A stretch of DNA of 64,000 nucleotides, taken from NCBI RefSeq assembly GCF_018326005.1, contig NZ_AP021903.1, positions 2,854,001 to 2,918,000 on the forward strand, read 5' to 3'. Under the pieces are notes generated by a model that was given only the letters and a program-made list of their open reading frames with translations, did no database searches and was not told where the DNA came from. The stretch comes from Pseudomonas sp. Seg1. GTDB taxonomy: Bacteria; Pseudomonadota; Gammaproteobacteria; Pseudomonadales; Pseudomonadaceae. Both the position numbers and the translations under genes were made by a program. Shown piece after piece: positions 38,023 to 47,146 of this stretch (the stretch's first letter is position 1; the number at the start of each line of letters is the position of its first letter).

Positions 38023-38934
38023 TCAGGCCCCCTCATGTTGCTTGCGATAAGCCCCCGGCTGCACGCCCACCGACTTGGCAAATGCCCGGGTAAACGCCGC
38101 AATCGATTGATAGCCGACCGCCGCACACACCTGCTCGACCGTGTGATTGGCCCGCAATAACTGGCAAGCGTGGCGCATGCGCAGGGCCAGCAACACTTGC
38201 CCCGGCGACTGCCCGGCCAGTTCATTGAAGCGTTTGAAGAACGCCGAGCGCGAAACGCCGATGCACGCCGCCATGCTTTCCAGCGACCACGGCAACTGTG
38301 GCTGTTCGATCAGTTGATCGAGCAGCGGCGCGAATTGCGGGTTACGCGCCAGTGCGACCAATCCGCCGAGGTGCTGGTTGTCAGCCATCTGCTGGCGCAG
38401 GACATAAAGAAACAGCAGATGGCTCAGGCGTTCAAGCAGCGTCGAGGAGGGCGCCGGCAAGCGTTCGCATTCCTCCAGAATCAATTCGAACAAGGCTCGG
38501 GCCGCGCTAGAGGAAGGATCTCCGGCGCGCAGAATGATCCAGTCCGGCAAACCTTCGATGATCAGCGACGACAACCCGGACTTGAAATGAAAGAAGCCAC
38601 AGACCAGGCCCACACCATCCTCGGCCGCACGATCCAGCGCGGTCATCGCCATGCGCGGCAGCGTCTGCGCCAGCCGCGAGTCTTCAGCGCTGGACAGGCG
38701 ATAATCGAGATCGCGCAACAGGAACACTGCATCCCCGGCATTCAGCCGCAGCGCCGGTTCATGCCCGTCGATATGCAACCAGCAATGCCCCTGCACGACC
38801 AGATGAAAGCTGGCCCGCGCCAGGCCATGAGTGCTGGCATGCCAGCCACCGCAATAGCGGCCGACGTGAAACAGACTCGCATCGAGTTCGAGGCTTTCTA
38901 ATAACCAATCAACCAGTGGGCTGGACGAAATCAT
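38023..38934 (-). CDS. AraC-family regulator with cupin-type N-terminal domain
   Basis: A 303-residue regulator. The N-terminal part (FHLVVQGHCWLHIDGHEPAL, then LNAGDAVFLLRD) is the cupin_6-type sensor of AraC proteins, and the C-terminal 100 residues hold both helix-turn-helix units (MAACIGVSRSAFFKRFNELA and VCAAVGYQSIAAFTRAFAKS). It is divergent from the AhpD-like gene at 39038 with about 100 bp between, so it probably controls that gene, as is common for AraC/AhpD-like pairs. Confidence 0.86.
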   Translation of the reverse strand: MISSSPLVDWLLESLELDASLFHVGRYCGGWHASTHGLARASFHLVVQGHCWLHIDGHEPALRLNAGDAVFLLRDLDYRLSSAEDSRLAQTLPRMAMTALDRAAEDGVGLVCGFFHFKSGLSSLIIEGLPDWIILRAGDPSSSAARALFELILEECERLPAPSSTLLERLSHLLFLYVLRQQMADNQHLGGLVALARNPQFAPLLDQLIEQPQLPWSLESMAACIGVSRSAFFKRFNELAGQSPGQVLLALRMRHACQLLRANHTVEQVCAAVGYQSIAAFTRAFAKSVGVQPGAYRKQHEGA

Positions 38935-39037
38935 CTAATGGAAACACTCAGGAGCAAGTAATCGCTACTTATGAATATGGATCGGAATTTTTATAACCAA
39001 CAGACTGGCCGGACACTCATCAGCAGGAGTCCTCACC

Positions 39038-39583
39038 ATGTCACGCGTCACTCTACACACCCTGCAAAGCGCACCCGAAGCAGCCCGGCCATTCCTCGAA
39101 AACGCGCAAAAGAACTCTGGATTCATCCCCAATCTGCTGGCGGTGCTGGCCAACGCCCCGGCCGCGCTGGAGACGTACGTTACGGTATCGGCGCTCAATG
39201 GCAAAGCCGAACTCAGTCTCGCCGAGCGCGAAGTGGTGCAACTGATTGCTGCAACCAATCACGGTTGCGATTTCTGTGTCGCAGGTCATACCGCCGTCGC
39301 GCTGAATAAGGCAAAACTGCCGGCGGAAGTGGTCAGTGCACTGCGCGAGAAAGCCACCGTGCCCGTGGAAAAACTCGAAACCCTGGCGGCGTTTGCCCGC
39401 GAAGTCATTGCCACTCGCGGCAAGGTCAGCGACCAGACCTATAACACTTTCAAGGCTGCGGGTTACACCGAGGGCAACGCGCTGGAAGTGATTCTTGGCG
39501 TGAGTCTGGCGACCCTGTGCAACTTCGCCAACGTGTTCGCCGATACGCCGCTCAACCCGGAGCTGGCAGCGTATCGGGCGTAA
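39038..39583 (+). CDS. Carboxymuconolactone decarboxylase (AhpD-like) family protein
   Basis: A 181-residue all-helical protein with the redox motif CDFCVAGH in the middle, where the CxxC pair and His form the AhpD-type alkylhydroperoxidase site. RBS AGGAG precedes the ATG. It is divergent from the AraC-type gene and 63 bp ahead of an acyl-CoA-dehydrogenase-like gene. It may protect the flavin enzyme downstream from peroxide. Confidence 0.85.
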   Translation: MSRVTLHTLQSAPEAARPFLENAQKNSGFIPNLLAVLANAPAALETYVTVSALNGKAELSLAEREVVQLIAATNHGCDFCVAGHTAVALNKAKLPAEVVSALREKATVPVEKLETLAAFAREVIATRGKVSDQTYNTFKAAGYTEGNALEVILGVSLATLCNFANVFADTPLNPELAAYRA

Positions 39584-39646
39584 TCGGCTCATTGATTCAG
39601 GCAGCGTCGTCTATGGTTGAGGCTGCTGCGTAAAAGGAGAAACGAC

Positions 39647-40717
39647 ATGCTCAATCCGGCATTGATGCAATGGCTGGACAACAACGCCCAGGCACTGGAT
39701 GCAGGCGACGGTGACCCGCAACACGTGCTCACGCAACTGGCGCAGGCCGAGGTATTGCGCGTCGGCATCAGCCCCGAACTCGGGGGCAGCGGTGGCCATG
39801 TGGCCGACGCCGTGGAAGTGCTGGCCGCCGTTGCCAGTCATTCGCTGGCGGCTGCGTTTGTGTTTTGGGGCCAGCGCGCCTTTATCGAATATCTGCTGCA
39901 AAGCCCTAATGTCGCGTTAAGAGAAAAACTCCTGCCGTCGCTGCTCAGCGGCGAACTGGCCGGCGCCACGGGTTTGTCCAACGCAATGAAATTCCTCTCC
40001 GGCATCGAAGCGCTGCAAGTGCGTGCCGCCACCGAGACTGACGGCTGGACTTTGCACGGGCGCCTGCACTGGGTGACCAATCTGCGCAAAAGCGGTTTTG
40101 TCGTGGCCGCCGCCATCGAGCACGGGGAGGGCGGTTCGCCGTTCGTGCTGGCGATCCCCGATGGTGTGGCCGGCGTGCAACGTTCTGCCGATCTGCAACT
40201 GATGGGCCTGCAGTCGAGCAACACCGCCGCGATCGAATTTTCCCGGGTGGCGGTCGGTCGTGAATGGCTGCTGCATGACGATGCGCGCAAGTTTCTGCCA
40301 GCGGTGCGGCCAGCCTTTCTCGGTTTGCAATGCGGCATGGCCATCGGTCTGGCGCGACGTGCGCTGGCGGAAGTCGAAGGGCATTTGCAGGACGGCCGCT
40401 CGATCTTGCTGGAACCGTTGCAGGAGCAACGCGAGCAGTTGGCGCACAGCGTCGATGAGCTGAAAAAAGGCCTGCACGACGGGCGTTTCCTGACGCAACC
40501 GGCAGCCTTGTTCCAGATCCGTATCGCCTTGGCCGAAGCCGCCGCGAACGCCGTGCAACTGGAATTGCAGGCCAGCGGTGGCAAGGCCTATCTCACCGAA
40601 CACGGCAGTGGTTTTGCCCGGCGCTGGCGCGAGTCGGCATTCGTGCCGATTGTCACGCCGAGCCTGGTGCAATTGCGCGCCGAACTGCAGCGACAAAAAC
40701 GGGAAGCGGCGGCATGA
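39647..40717 (+). CDS. Acyl-CoA-dehydrogenase-like flavoprotein of a sulfur-type ABC cluster
   Basis: A 356-residue member of the acyl-CoA dehydrogenase superfamily (helical N-domain, then the segment ATGLSNAMKFLSGIE, a beta domain and a C-terminal helix bundle). It is shorter than fatty-acid dehydrogenases (about 380 residues). Its place before a sulfonate-type ABC transporter suggests the SfnB/DszC-like branch of flavin monooxygenases or dehydrogenases used in sulfur acquisition. ATG at 39647 follows AAAGGAGAA. Stop and next start overlap (ATGA). Confidence 0.72.
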   Translation: MLNPALMQWLDNNAQALDAGDGDPQHVLTQLAQAEVLRVGISPELGGSGGHVADAVEVLAAVASHSLAAAFVFWGQRAFIEYLLQSPNVALREKLLPSLLSGELAGATGLSNAMKFLSGIEALQVRAATETDGWTLHGRLHWVTNLRKSGFVVAAAIEHGEGGSPFVLAIPDGVAGVQRSADLQLMGLQSSNTAAIEFSRVAVGREWLLHDDARKFLPAVRPAFLGLQCGMAIGLARRALAEVEGHLQDGRSILLEPLQEQREQLAHSVDELKKGLHDGRFLTQPAALFQIRIALAEAAANAVQLELQASGGKAYLTEHGSGFARRWRESAFVPIVTPSLVQLRAELQRQKREAAA

Positions 40718-41556
40718 GTGCGCCGCTGCTGCACGCGCAAGGCATCAGCCTCGGCTACCCACGGGAGCAGGGCTGGCACACCGTGCTGGAACAATTCGAC
40801 CTGCAATTGCAGCCCGGTGAAGTGGTGACCATTCTCGGCCCGAGCGGCGTCGGCAAATCGAGCCTGTTGCGCGTACTGGCTGGTTTGCAACAACCGCAGC
40901 AGGGCCGCGTGAGCCTGCTCGGCGAACTGTTGACCGGCGCACATCCGCGAGTCGCGGTGGCGTTTCAGGACCCGAGCCTGTTGCCGTGGCTGACGCTGGA
41001 AAAGAACGTCGCGTTCGGCCTCGACTTCGCCCGCCAACCGCACTTGAGCGCGGAGCAACGCAAGGCGCGCATCGATCATGCGATTGCCGCCGTCGGCCTC
41101 GAACACGCTCGTCAGCAACATCCCGCGCAACTCTCCGGCGGCATGGCCCAGCGCACCGCGCTGGCCCGTTGTCTGGCGCGTCAGCCGCAAGTGCTGTTGC
41201 TCGACGAACCCTTCGGTGCGCTCGACGAAATCACCCGTGCCGACATGCAACAACTGCTGCTGCAATTGATCGCTGACCATCAAACCGCTGCCGTGTTGAT
41301 CACCCACGACATCGACGAAGCCCTGCTGCTCTCCGAGCGGATTCTGCTACTGGGTGACAGCCCGGCGCACATCCTCGGCGAGTGGCGTATCGACCTGCCT
41401 CAGCCACGCGCCGAGTTGGTTGAAGAACTGGGCGCGCTGCGCATCGACATCCTCAAAACCCTTCGGCGGGCGAGCCGCAATCCTCACACCCATCCTTTGC
41501 CCGCAACGTCGGAGATTGACCATGTGCCTGGACGACTTCACTCACACACGTCGTGA
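40714..41556 (+). CDS. ABC transporter ATPase, SsuB/TauB type
   Basis: A 280-residue ATPase with Walker A GPSGVGKSS, the Q-loop FQDPSLLPWL typical of nitrate/sulfonate/taurine transporters, signature LSGGMAQR, Walker B LLLDEPFGALD and the switch ITHDIDEAL. It overlaps the upstream gene by 4 bp and the next by 35 bp. The C-terminal 20 residues are probably just read-through of the overlap. Confidence 0.88.
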   Translation: MSAPLLHAQGISLGYPREQGWHTVLEQFDLQLQPGEVVTILGPSGVGKSSLLRVLAGLQQPQQGRVSLLGELLTGAHPRVAVAFQDPSLLPWLTLEKNVAFGLDFARQPHLSAEQRKARIDHAIAAVGLEHARQQHPAQLSGGMAQRTALARCLARQPQVLLLDEPFGALDEITRADMQQLLLQLIADHQTAAVLITHDIDEALLLSERILLLGDSPAHILGEWRIDLPQPRAELVEELGALRIDILKTLRRASRNPHTHPLPATSEIDHVPGRLHSHTS

Positions 41557-42730
41557 CTTCCTCAAACTCAGCGCGCTGCTGACCGCTGGCGGCGCGTTGC
41601 CGCTGCTCAACAGCTTGAACGCCCGCGCCGCGTCCGAGCCAAATGCCCCGGTGCGCATCGGTTATTTGCCGATCACCGACGCCACGCCGTTACTGGTCGC
41701 GCACAATAACGGCTTGTTCGAGGCCGAGGGTATTCAGGCCGAGCGCCCGGTGCTCCTGCGCAGTTGGGCGCAGATGGTCGAGGCGTTCATTTCCGGGCAG
41801 GTCAACGTGATTCACTTGCTGTCGCCGATGACCGTGTGGGCGCGTTACGGCAGTAAAGTCCCGGCCAAGGTCGTTGCCTGGAACCACGTCGGCGGCTCCG
41901 GCCTGACCGTGGCGCCGGGCATCACCGAGGTCAAGCAATTGGGCGGGCAATCGGTGGCGATTCCGTTCTGGTATTCGATTCATAACGTGGTGGTGCAGCA
42001 GCTGTTTCGCGACAACGGACTGGTGCCGGTGAGCAAGTCCAACAGTGCTGCGCTGGCGCCAAACGAAGTCAATCTGCTGGTGTTGCCACCGTCGGACATG
42101 CCGCCCGCGCTGGCGAGCAAACGCATTGCCGGTTACATCGTCGCCGAGCCTTTCAACGCCTTGGCCGAAGACCTCAAGGTCGGCCGCGTGCAACGCTTTA
42201 CCGGCGACGTCTGGCGCAATCACGCCTGCTGCGTGGTGTTCATGCACGAGCAGGATCTGAACAACCGCCCCGAGTGGTCGCAAAAAGTCGTCAACGCCAT
42301 CGTCAAGGCGCAGGTATGGACCCGCGACAACCGCGACAACCGCGCCGAGGCCGCCAAGTTGCTGTCCAAGGACGGCAGCAACCGCTACACGCCGCACGCG
42401 CAACCGGTGCTCGACCGGGTGCTGTCGCCCGCCGTCAGCGACCGCGAACAATACCTGGCCAGCGGCGCGATCCAGCACAGCCATTGGGACGAGCAGCGCA
42501 TCGACTTCCAGCCGTACCCGTTCCCCAGCTACACCGAAGAACTGGTCAAACGCCTCAAGGACACCCTGATCGAAGGCGACAAGGGCTTCCTCGCCAACCT
42601 CGATCCGCAGCACACCGCGCGCGATCTGGTCGACGACCGCTTCGTGCGCAATGCCATTGCCGCTGTCGGCGGCATGCAGACCTTCGGCCTGCCGGACAGC
42701 TTCGAACGCAGCGAGGAGTTCAGCCTCTGA
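41522..42730 (+). CDS. ABC substrate-binding protein with Tat signal (sulfonate/nitrate type)
   Basis: A 402-residue binding protein with a twin-arginine signal THTRRDFLKLSALLTAGGAL and cleavage near LNARA. The mature part (VRIGYLPITDATPLLVAHNN, then GLFEAEGI) belongs to the SsuA/NrtA/ThiY group. Tat export suggests folding or cofactor loading before export. ATG at 41522 lies inside the end of the ATPase gene, and the stop TGA overlaps the permease ATG (TGATG). Substrate not certain. Confidence 0.86.
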   Translation: MCLDDFTHTRRDFLKLSALLTAGGALPLLNSLNARAASEPNAPVRIGYLPITDATPLLVAHNNGLFEAEGIQAERPVLLRSWAQMVEAFISGQVNVIHLLSPMTVWARYGSKVPAKVVAWNHVGGSGLTVAPGITEVKQLGGQSVAIPFWYSIHNVVVQQLFRDNGLVPVSKSNSAALAPNEVNLLVLPPSDMPPALASKRIAGYIVAEPFNALAEDLKVGRVQRFTGDVWRNHACCVVFMHEQDLNNRPEWSQKVVNAIVKAQVWTRDNRDNRAEAAKLLSKDGSNRYTPHAQPVLDRVLSPAVSDREQYLASGAIQHSHWDEQRIDFQPYPFPSYTEELVKRLKDTLIEGDKGFLANLDPQHTARDLVDDRFVRNAIAAVGGMQTFGLPDSFERSEEFSL

Positions 42731-43494
42731 TGCGCACGCAAACTTCATCGACACTCCACGGTGTGCTGGGCGTGGCCGGGCTGTTGTGCCTGTTGCTGCT
42801 GTGGTGGCTGGGCGTGCACGTGTTCGGCGGCAGCGACAGTCTGGCGCAGCGCTTTTCGCCCGAAGCAACGCTCGCAAGCCTCGGCGAACTGCTGCTGCGT
42901 CCGGAGCTGTACGAGCACGTGCTGGTCAGCCTGAAACGGATTCTGGTCGGCCTGCTACTGGCGTTGCTGATCGGCGTGCCGTTGGGCCTGATGATCGGCA
43001 GTTACCGCCCTCTGGAAGCAGCGACCACGCCAGCGTTTCAGTTTCTGCGGATGATTTCGCCGCTGTCGTGGATGCCGGTGGTGGTGATGCTGATGGGCGT
43101 CGGTGATCAGCCGATCTACTTTCTGCTGACCTTCGCCGCGGTGTGGCCGATCCTGCTCAACACCGTCGCCGGCGTGCGCCAACTCGATCCGCGCTGGCTG
43201 CAATTGAGCCGCAGCCTCAGCGCCACGCGCTGGGAAACGCTGCGCAAAGTGATTCTGCCCGGAGTGCTCGGCCACGTGCTGACCGGCGTGCGGCTGTCCA
43301 TCGGCATCTTGTGGATCGTCCTGGTGCCGTGCGAAATGCTCGGGGTCAGCGCGGGGCTGGGCTACTTCATTCTCGATACGCGTGATCGCCTGGCGTACTC
43401 GGAGTTGATGGCGATGGTGCTGCTGATCGGTGTGCTGGGTTTTGCCCTTGATGCGTTGGCGCGCTGGCTGCATCGGCGCTGGGCGCCGGCCTGA
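42730..43494 (+). CDS. ABC transporter permease, SsuC/TauC type
   Basis: A 254-residue inner-membrane protein with six hydrophobic segments and a clear EAA region (SLSATRWETLRKVILPGVL). The start overlaps the stop of the binding-protein gene by one base. It is the last gene of the cluster and is convergent with the LysR gene, only 2 bp away. Confidence 0.88.
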   Translation: MRTQTSSTLHGVLGVAGLLCLLLLWWLGVHVFGGSDSLAQRFSPEATLASLGELLLRPELYEHVLVSLKRILVGLLLALLIGVPLGLMIGSYRPLEAATTPAFQFLRMISPLSWMPVVVMLMGVGDQPIYFLLTFAAVWPILLNTVAGVRQLDPRWLQLSRSLSATRWETLRKVILPGVLGHVLTGVRLSIGILWIVLVPCEMLGVSAGLGYFILDTRDRLAYSELMAMVLLIGVLGFALDALARWLHRRWAPA

Positions 43495-43496
43495 GG

Positions 43497-44375
43497 TCAG
43501 TGGAAGGCGTTGAGCAGGAAATCGCGCACGTACAACAGGCTCGGGCTCTTGATCACGCTTTTGCGCCACACCAGATACAGCGCGTTGACCGGCGCTTCGT
43601 TGGGCAACGTCGGCGATATCAGCCGACCGTCAGCGATGGCGTCGGCGCACTGGTAATCCGGCAGGACACTCCAGCCGTGACCGCCGAGCAGCAGGTCCTT
43701 GATGATCCGCAGATCGGGGATGGTCAACGCGGCTTGCAGTTGCGGCGCGACCTGAAACTTCGTCGTCCACAACGGCCGTACCAGCGCCAGATCCTCGTCA
43801 AAAGCAATCAGCGGCACTTGCTTGAGTTGCTCTGCGGTCGGCTGTTGCCCGAGGCGTTCCAGCAGACTCGGCGCGTACACCAGCAACATGCGTTCGGTGA
43901 GCAGATGCGCGTAGCCATGGGAGTGTTCGTCGGGCATGGACGCGGTGATCGCAAAGTCGATCTGCTTCGATTCGAGCATTTCATAGATGCGCTTTTTAGT
44001 GCCCGTGTGAAAGCGCAGGGTGAAGCCTTCGTTCATCAACGGCGCGAGGCGAGCAGCGACTTGCGCGTGGATGAAGTCCGAAGGGCCGACCAGATGCACC
44101 GTGCCGCCCTTGATCAGGCCCGGGCGTAGCGAGGCAATCTTGCTTTCCAGTCCGTCGAGAAACGGCGCCACCGAGCGTGCCAGTTCATCGCCGGCTTCAG
44201 TCGGCTCGACACCACGTGGCAAGCGCTGGAACAGCGGTTTGCCGACCAGCGCTTCCACCGCTTGGATGTGCATTGATGCTGCCGGTTGGGTGATGCCCAG
44301 GTGTTCCGCTGCCCTGGAAAACGACTTGGCGCGGTAGGCTTCGAGGAAGGTTCGCAAGTGGGTGAGGTGGCTCAT
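43497..44375 (-). CDS. LysR-family transcriptional regulator
   Basis: A 292-residue LysR protein: N-terminal winged helix-turn-helix (LRTFLEAYRAKSFSRAAEHL, then GITQPAASMHIQAVE) and a C-terminal periplasmic-binding-like effector domain. ATG at 44373-44375 is used since the family begins within 5 residues of the first helix; a further upstream ATG adds an unrelated 22 residues. It is convergent with the ABC cluster and probably regulates it, although LysR genes are usually divergent from their targets. Confidence 0.85.
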   Translation of the reverse strand: MSHLTHLRTFLEAYRAKSFSRAAEHLGITQPAASMHIQAVEALVGKPLFQRLPRGVEPTEAGDELARSVAPFLDGLESKIASLRPGLIKGGTVHLVGPSDFIHAQVAARLAPLMNEGFTLRFHTGTKKRIYEMLESKQIDFAITASMPDEHSHGYAHLLTERMLLVYAPSLLERLGQQPTAEQLKQVPLIAFDEDLALVRPLWTTKFQVAPQLQAALTIPDLRIIKDLLLGGHGWSVLPDYQCADAIADGRLISPTLPNEAPVNALYLVWRKSVIKSPSLLYVRDFLLNAFH

Positions 44376-44430
44376 GGTGCTCCGGCGCCCGAAGGAGTGA
44401 AGGTTGCTTTTACCACTGTGCCTGCCGGAA

Positions 44431-44453
44431 CGGAACGCCATTACGGCGTTCCG
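44431..44453 (-). terminator. Hairpin downstream of the MFS gene
   Basis: CGGAACGCC and GGCGTTCCG form a 9-bp stem with a 5-base loop, 13 bp after the MFS stop. The U-tract is missing, so it may stabilise the 3' end or need Rho. Confidence 0.55.
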
Positions 44454-44465
44454 CCTATCGAGGCC

Positions 44466-45647
44466 TTACAGGTTCTCAGCCGCCCGATAGTTTGATGTGG
44501 CCGACATCTGACTCAGCACCAGCAACAAGCCCAGCGCCGAAACAGCTGCACCGGTGAGCCCGACGAAGCTCAGACCAAACTGACTGATCGTGACGGCGCC
44601 CAGTACTGACCCCAGCGCGATCCCGGAATTGAATCCGGCAATGTTCAACCCCGCCGCGACCCCATGAGCATGCGGCGCATGACGCTCGGCAACGCCGATC
44701 AAGCGCGCCTGCAACGCCGGCACCGCAGCGAAGCTGAACATACCCAGCAGGGCGACCAGCACACCCATCATCAACGCTGAACCTGAGAACGCCCACATGC
44801 CCGCCGTCACCAGCACGATGCCGGCGATCAACGCAGCACTGGCGCGGTCGACACCCCAGGCATCCGTCAATTTACCGCCCAACACATTGCCGATAGCCGC
44901 CATCACGCCGTACAACAACATGAACACGCCGACCGTGGCGGCGGTGGTGCCAGTGACCTCGGTAAGCACCGGTGCGATGTAGGTGTAGGCGACGAAGGAA
45001 CCGGCATAACCCAGCACCGTCACCAGTGCGCCGGCCAACAACTTGCCGTTGAGCAACGCCTTGAGACTGTGCAACGCCGAGCCGCTGTCGGCAGCTGTTG
45101 GCAGCGGATCACGCATGCCGAAGAGCAAACCGAAGAAGCCAATCGCACCGAACACCGCAATCGCCGCCAACACCAGACGCCACGACATCACACCGCCGAG
45201 ATAGGTGCTGATCGGCACACCAATCGCCATGGCCAAGGTAAAACCACCGAACACCACCGCAACCGCACTGCCGGCCCGACCGGGACCGGCCAACCGCGCC
45301 GCCGTACTCGAAGCCACTGCCAGAAACAGACCATGCCCCATGCCAGCGACAAACCGCGCGACCAGCATCAGCGTCAACGTCGTCGAAAACGCCGCCGCCA
45401 GGCTGCCGACGCTGAACACCAGCGCCGTGGCGAGCATCACGTTCTTGCGTGACCAACGGGCGGTCAATGCACTGAACAGCGGCGCGGACAGCGTGGCGCC
45501 CAAGGCATATGCCGTGACGGTCGCCCCGGTGGCTTCGACGTCGACGCCGAGACTGCGGGCCATGACGTCGGTCAGACCAATCGGCACGAATTCGGCCAGA
45601 CCCAGGGCGAAAGCGCTAAGGGTGAAGATGTAAATGACAAAGGGCAT
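44466..45647 (-). CDS. MFS transporter (AraJ/YdhP-like efflux group)
   Basis: A 393-residue major facilitator protein with 12 hydrophobic helices. Motif A is readable as LTARWSRKNVMLA, and the helix-5 region AGMGHGLFLAVASSTAARLA fits the drug:H+ antiporter AraJ group. ATG at 45645-45647 begins the first helix (MPFVIYIFTLSAFALGLAEF); an ATG 66 bp upstream would add a non-membrane leader. Substrate unknown. Confidence 0.85.
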   Translation of the reverse strand: MPFVIYIFTLSAFALGLAEFVPIGLTDVMARSLGVDVEATGATVTAYALGATLSAPLFSALTARWSRKNVMLATALVFSVGSLAAAFSTTLTLMLVARFVAGMGHGLFLAVASSTAARLAGPGRAGSAVAVVFGGFTLAMAIGVPISTYLGGVMSWRLVLAAIAVFGAIGFFGLLFGMRDPLPTAADSGSALHSLKALLNGKLLAGALVTVLGYAGSFVAYTYIAPVLTEVTGTTAATVGVFMLLYGVMAAIGNVLGGKLTDAWGVDRASAALIAGIVLVTAGMWAFSGSALMMGVLVALLGMFSFAAVPALQARLIGVAERHAPHAHGVAAGLNIAGFNSGIALGSVLGAVTISQFGLSFVGLTGAAVSALGLLLVLSQMSATSNYRAAENL

Positions 45648-45892
45648 GTGGGCTTCTCGCAGGAGTGGAAGATGGCGAGAAGGTAGGAGGACAGCTGCTA
45701 TTGATGAAATCATCGATTATCAGTGGCGGTATAAAAATAATTATGACTTCTGTGCCAATTAAAGGCTGACTTTTACTTCAAGGTGATACGCCGGGCATAC
45801 GGTCATTAATTGGACAAAATAAAAAACAGTGCCATCATTGTGCTATGTGTTGTTGGATAGGACATCAACTCGTTGTAAAAGGGAGAACGAAG

Positions 45893-47146
45893 ATGCTTCG
45901 ATTGGTTGCGTTATTTACAGGTTCGTCGATCATTGCCGGATGTACTACTTATCTTGATTCCGAGCGTGTTCCTCAGGGGATGGAACCCTCGAAACCTGGC
46001 TTTTCTTATTATCTTCCGCGACAAGCCTATAAAATTTCGGCCACCTACGAATTACAAAGCTGCCCGAATCTGGCGGGAAAAACCTCTGATGAAAAGAATG
46101 CGCAGCTAATCATTTCTCAAAGCGTAACAGTTACAGAAAACACTTATGCAGATCGAGAACAGCATTTCTCCATACCGCTCGATACGCTGACATCTGGATT
46201 GAAAACCACAACGGTCACCGTGGGCCTCTATCCCAATCAGACACTGCAGAATGTAGGGGTCACTGCTGAAGATAAAACGGCGCAAGTATTGAAGAATCTG
46301 GTAGGTACAGCGGTGACCATCGCTAAAATCAACAGTGGGATCTTTACAGCGCAAGCAGCCCCGAAGTCGTTATGTCGAGATGACATTTATGCATCGTTAA
46401 GAGCTATTCGAAAAGCGAGATTGTCCTTGCAGGACTCAAAGCTGGACGATAAAGGGCGGGCGCTGCAGGCAGCAATAATAACGTCTGCGAGAGAGAATCT
46501 TAAAATTGTCAGCAGTTTTAATTTCGACCCATCAGAAAAAAATCTCAGAGTTATCTTCCCATTCGATAAAGACTCTTTTATGAACTGGTTTGTGGATCCT
46601 GCACAAATTGGCGCGGGTGGTGGGAAACTCTATACACGAACAGTCACTACCGGGGCCGAGATAGTAGGTTATACCGCAAACGTCGAAAACCCTAATAAGC
46701 CTGCGGAGGCCACGAAAGGTGTTACTTATCGCACTGCTTTGCCGGTGAAATTAGCTATTTGTGCGGGCGACTGTTCATCGGCAGACAGAAAAGTACTTTT
46801 TGAAACAGATGTCCAATTGTCTCAGCTTGGCAGGTATGCCGTTATACCGTTGAAAAACGGGCCGTTTGCGAAGAATAACTTGTCTCTCACGTTTTCCGAG
46901 GGAGGCGTTCCCAGTTCGGTCACCTATGGTGAAGAGAGCAGGGTAGATAAAGCTACTGCGTTTCTGTCGGAATCGGCAGATTCGATACAAAAGTTAAAAG
47001 GCCAGAAAGCCGCAGTGAAAGATGCGGAGTCAGCGGCCGAAGCAGCAGCACCGCTGAATAGCATAAAAGCTGATACGGAGATCTTGAAAGCAAGAGCCGA
47101 GAACGTAGAAGCCCAGCAAAAGCTGAATGAGTTGATGGTGCCATGA
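45893..47146 (+). CDS. Lipoprotein with C-terminal helical tail, paired with a protease
   Basis: A 417-residue lipoprotein: signal MLRLVALFTGSSIIAGC with lipobox IAGC. The centre is beta-rich and of no family I know. The last 60 residues are alanine/lysine/glutamate-rich and look coiled-coil. ATG at 45893 follows AAGGGAGAA. The gene is A/T-richer than its neighbours, with unusual AAA/ATA/GAA codons, suggesting horizontal transfer. It overlaps the protease gene by 4 bp (ATGA), so the two are made together. It could be a partner, substrate or inhibitor of the protease. Confidence 0.72.
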   Translation: MLRLVALFTGSSIIAGCTTYLDSERVPQGMEPSKPGFSYYLPRQAYKISATYELQSCPNLAGKTSDEKNAQLIISQSVTVTENTYADREQHFSIPLDTLTSGLKTTTVTVGLYPNQTLQNVGVTAEDKTAQVLKNLVGTAVTIAKINSGIFTAQAAPKSLCRDDIYASLRAIRKARLSLQDSKLDDKGRALQAAIITSARENLKIVSSFNFDPSEKNLRVIFPFDKDSFMNWFVDPAQIGAGGGKLYTRTVTTGAEIVGYTANVENPNKPAEATKGVTYRTALPVKLAICAGDCSSADRKVLFETDVQLSQLGRYAVIPLKNGPFAKNNLSLTFSEGGVPSSVTYGEESRVDKATAFLSESADSIQKLKGQKAAVKDAESAAEAAAPLNSIKADTEILKARAENVEAQQKLNELMVP

